A stretch of DNA of 14,410 nucleotides from the NCBI GenBank assembly GCA_964612515.1, contig CAZTCX010000087.1, forward strand, positions 1 through 14,410. The letters run 5' to 3'. Below are positions 13,781 through 14,410 of this stretch, in pieces. Position 1 is the first letter of the stretch. The number at the start of each line of letters is the position of its first letter. Under the pieces are notes generated by a model, which did not search any database, was not told the origin of the DNA, and saw nothing but the letters and a program-made list of their open reading frames with translations. The stretch is from SABY01 sp964612515 (GTDB taxonomy: Bacteria; Bacteroidota; Bacteroidia; Bacteroidales; 4484-276). The translations under genes were made by a program, and so were the position numbers.

Positions 13781-14362
13781 TTATGATTTCACAAACTCCT
13801 CCAGCTCCTCTCTGAGCCGCGCCGTCGGAAGCCCCATCACATTAAAATAGGAACCAACGATTTTCTCAATACCCACCAAGCCAATCCACTCCTGGATGCC
13901 GTAGCCACCCGCTTTGTCGTAGGGTTTGTAATAATCCACATAATGCGCAATGGTGTCCGCTGACAATTTTTTAAAATAAACTTCCGTACAATCGGTGAAG
14001 GCTTCGGTCCTGGCGGCGCTGCGCAGGCAAACGCCTGTGATGACTTCGTGCTTCTTCCCGGAGAGTTTCTGCAACATTCCGATCGCTTCTTCCCTGGTGG
14101 CGGGTTTGTTAAGGATTTCATCATTCAGGCAAACAATGGTGTCGGCGGTGATGATGATTTCATCGGGAAGGAGATCCTTTTGGGCGAAAGCCATTGCTTT
14201 TTTTTTACAAAGAAACAAAGCCACTTCTGCGCCTTGCAGATGCTCCGGAAATTGTTCATCCACATTCGCAAGACGCACCGTAAATTCATATCCCATCTCA
14301 ACCAGCAGTTGCTGTCGCCGTGGTGAACCAGAGGCAAGGACAATCTTTTTAGAAAAGCTCAC
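13781..14362 (-). CDS. maf: Maf-family nucleoside triphosphate pyrophosphatase
   Basis: Maf proteins hydrolyse dTTP/UTP (YhdE type) or modified nucleotides to the monophosphate and pyrophosphate, a house-cleaning role in the cytosol. The 193 residues contain LASGSPRRQQLL (9-20), VDEQFPE (34-40), ITADTIVCLN (71-80, D74 catalytic), GKKHEVITGV (102-111), YKPYDKAGGYGIQEW (145-159) and GSYFNVMGLP (170-179). The DKAGGYGIQ form favours the dTTP/UTP pyrophosphatase subgroup. The start codon is GTG at 14362; no ATG is available in a suitable position, and the protein begins MSFSKKIVLASGSPRR, matching the family. No Shine-Dalgarno or consensus promoter is evident, and the region upstream is a 14-base tandem repeat reaching the window's end. 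Confidence 0.95.
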   Translation of the reverse strand: MSFSKKIVLASGSPRRQQLLVEMGYEFTVRLANVDEQFPEHLQGAEVALFLCKKKAMAFAQKDLLPDEIIITADTIVCLNDEILNKPATREEAIGMLQKLSGKKHEVITGVCLRSAARTEAFTDCTEVYFKKLSADTIAHYVDYYKPYDKAGGYGIQEWIGLVGIEKIVGSYFNVMGLPTARLREELEEFVKS

Positions 14363-14371
14363 AAGATTTTA

Positions 14372-14410
14372 TGTTAATCGTTATTTGTTAATCGTTATTT
14401 GTTAATCGTT
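14372..14410. repeat. Tandem repeat, 14-base unit, at window edge
   Basis: The unit TGTTAATCGTTATT starts at 14372, 14386 and 14400 (2.8 copies, no mismatches) and runs off the window. It lies directly upstream of the maf GTG start. Confidence 0.8.

Overview
The window looks like a chromosomal scaffold segment from a Bacteroidota bacterium, probably Bacteroidales-like and metagenome-derived. The evidence is: several promoters with the TAnnTTTG -7 element characteristic of this phylum, mostly weak or absent Shine-Dalgarno sites, the gene content (CGGC-domain protein, four-helix-bundle protein, a DUF6922-like small protein), and intergenic GCCCCGTTGGGGC palindromes. A 100-base N run (1977-2076) marks a scaffold join.

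Layout. A single-chain LeuC+LeuD-type aconitase-superfamily hydro-lyase (271 into the gap) is followed by an unidentified reading-frame tail and a strong intrinsic terminator. A membrane-anchored calcineurin-like phosphoesterase (2298-3644, +) then converges on a four-helix-bundle protein (3662-4228, -). Almost everything after that is on the minus strand: a COG0731-type radical SAM protein, a CGGC-domain metal-binding protein, a 475-bp intergenic block with palindromic repeats, a small heat shock protein with its own terminator, a large cysteine-desulfurase-like PLP enzyme, an orphan DUF6922-like small protein, and a secreted TPR protein with its own terminator.

The right end holds a compact envelope/housekeeping operon read leftward: DUF502 membrane protein, surE, a 95-aa membrane protein, and lpxB (lipid A disaccharide synthase). 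The last two genes overlap by ATGA. A maf-type nucleotide pyrophosphatase lies upstream, separated from the operon by a second copy of the palindromic repeat.

Most genes are ordinary housekeeping or family-level proteins, and I see no mobile element, CRISPR array, phage module or defence island. The items most worth a second look are non-coding: a composite ~86-bp palindromic repeat in two long copies plus a variant, a dyad inside the promoter of the four-helix-bundle gene, a hairpin after the radical SAM gene that pairs fully only in minus-strand RNA, a near-leaderless promoter for the DUF6922-like orphan, and a dyad upstream of hsp20. The fused hydro-lyase and the small membrane protein embedded in the surE-lpxB operon are the most interesting coding items.
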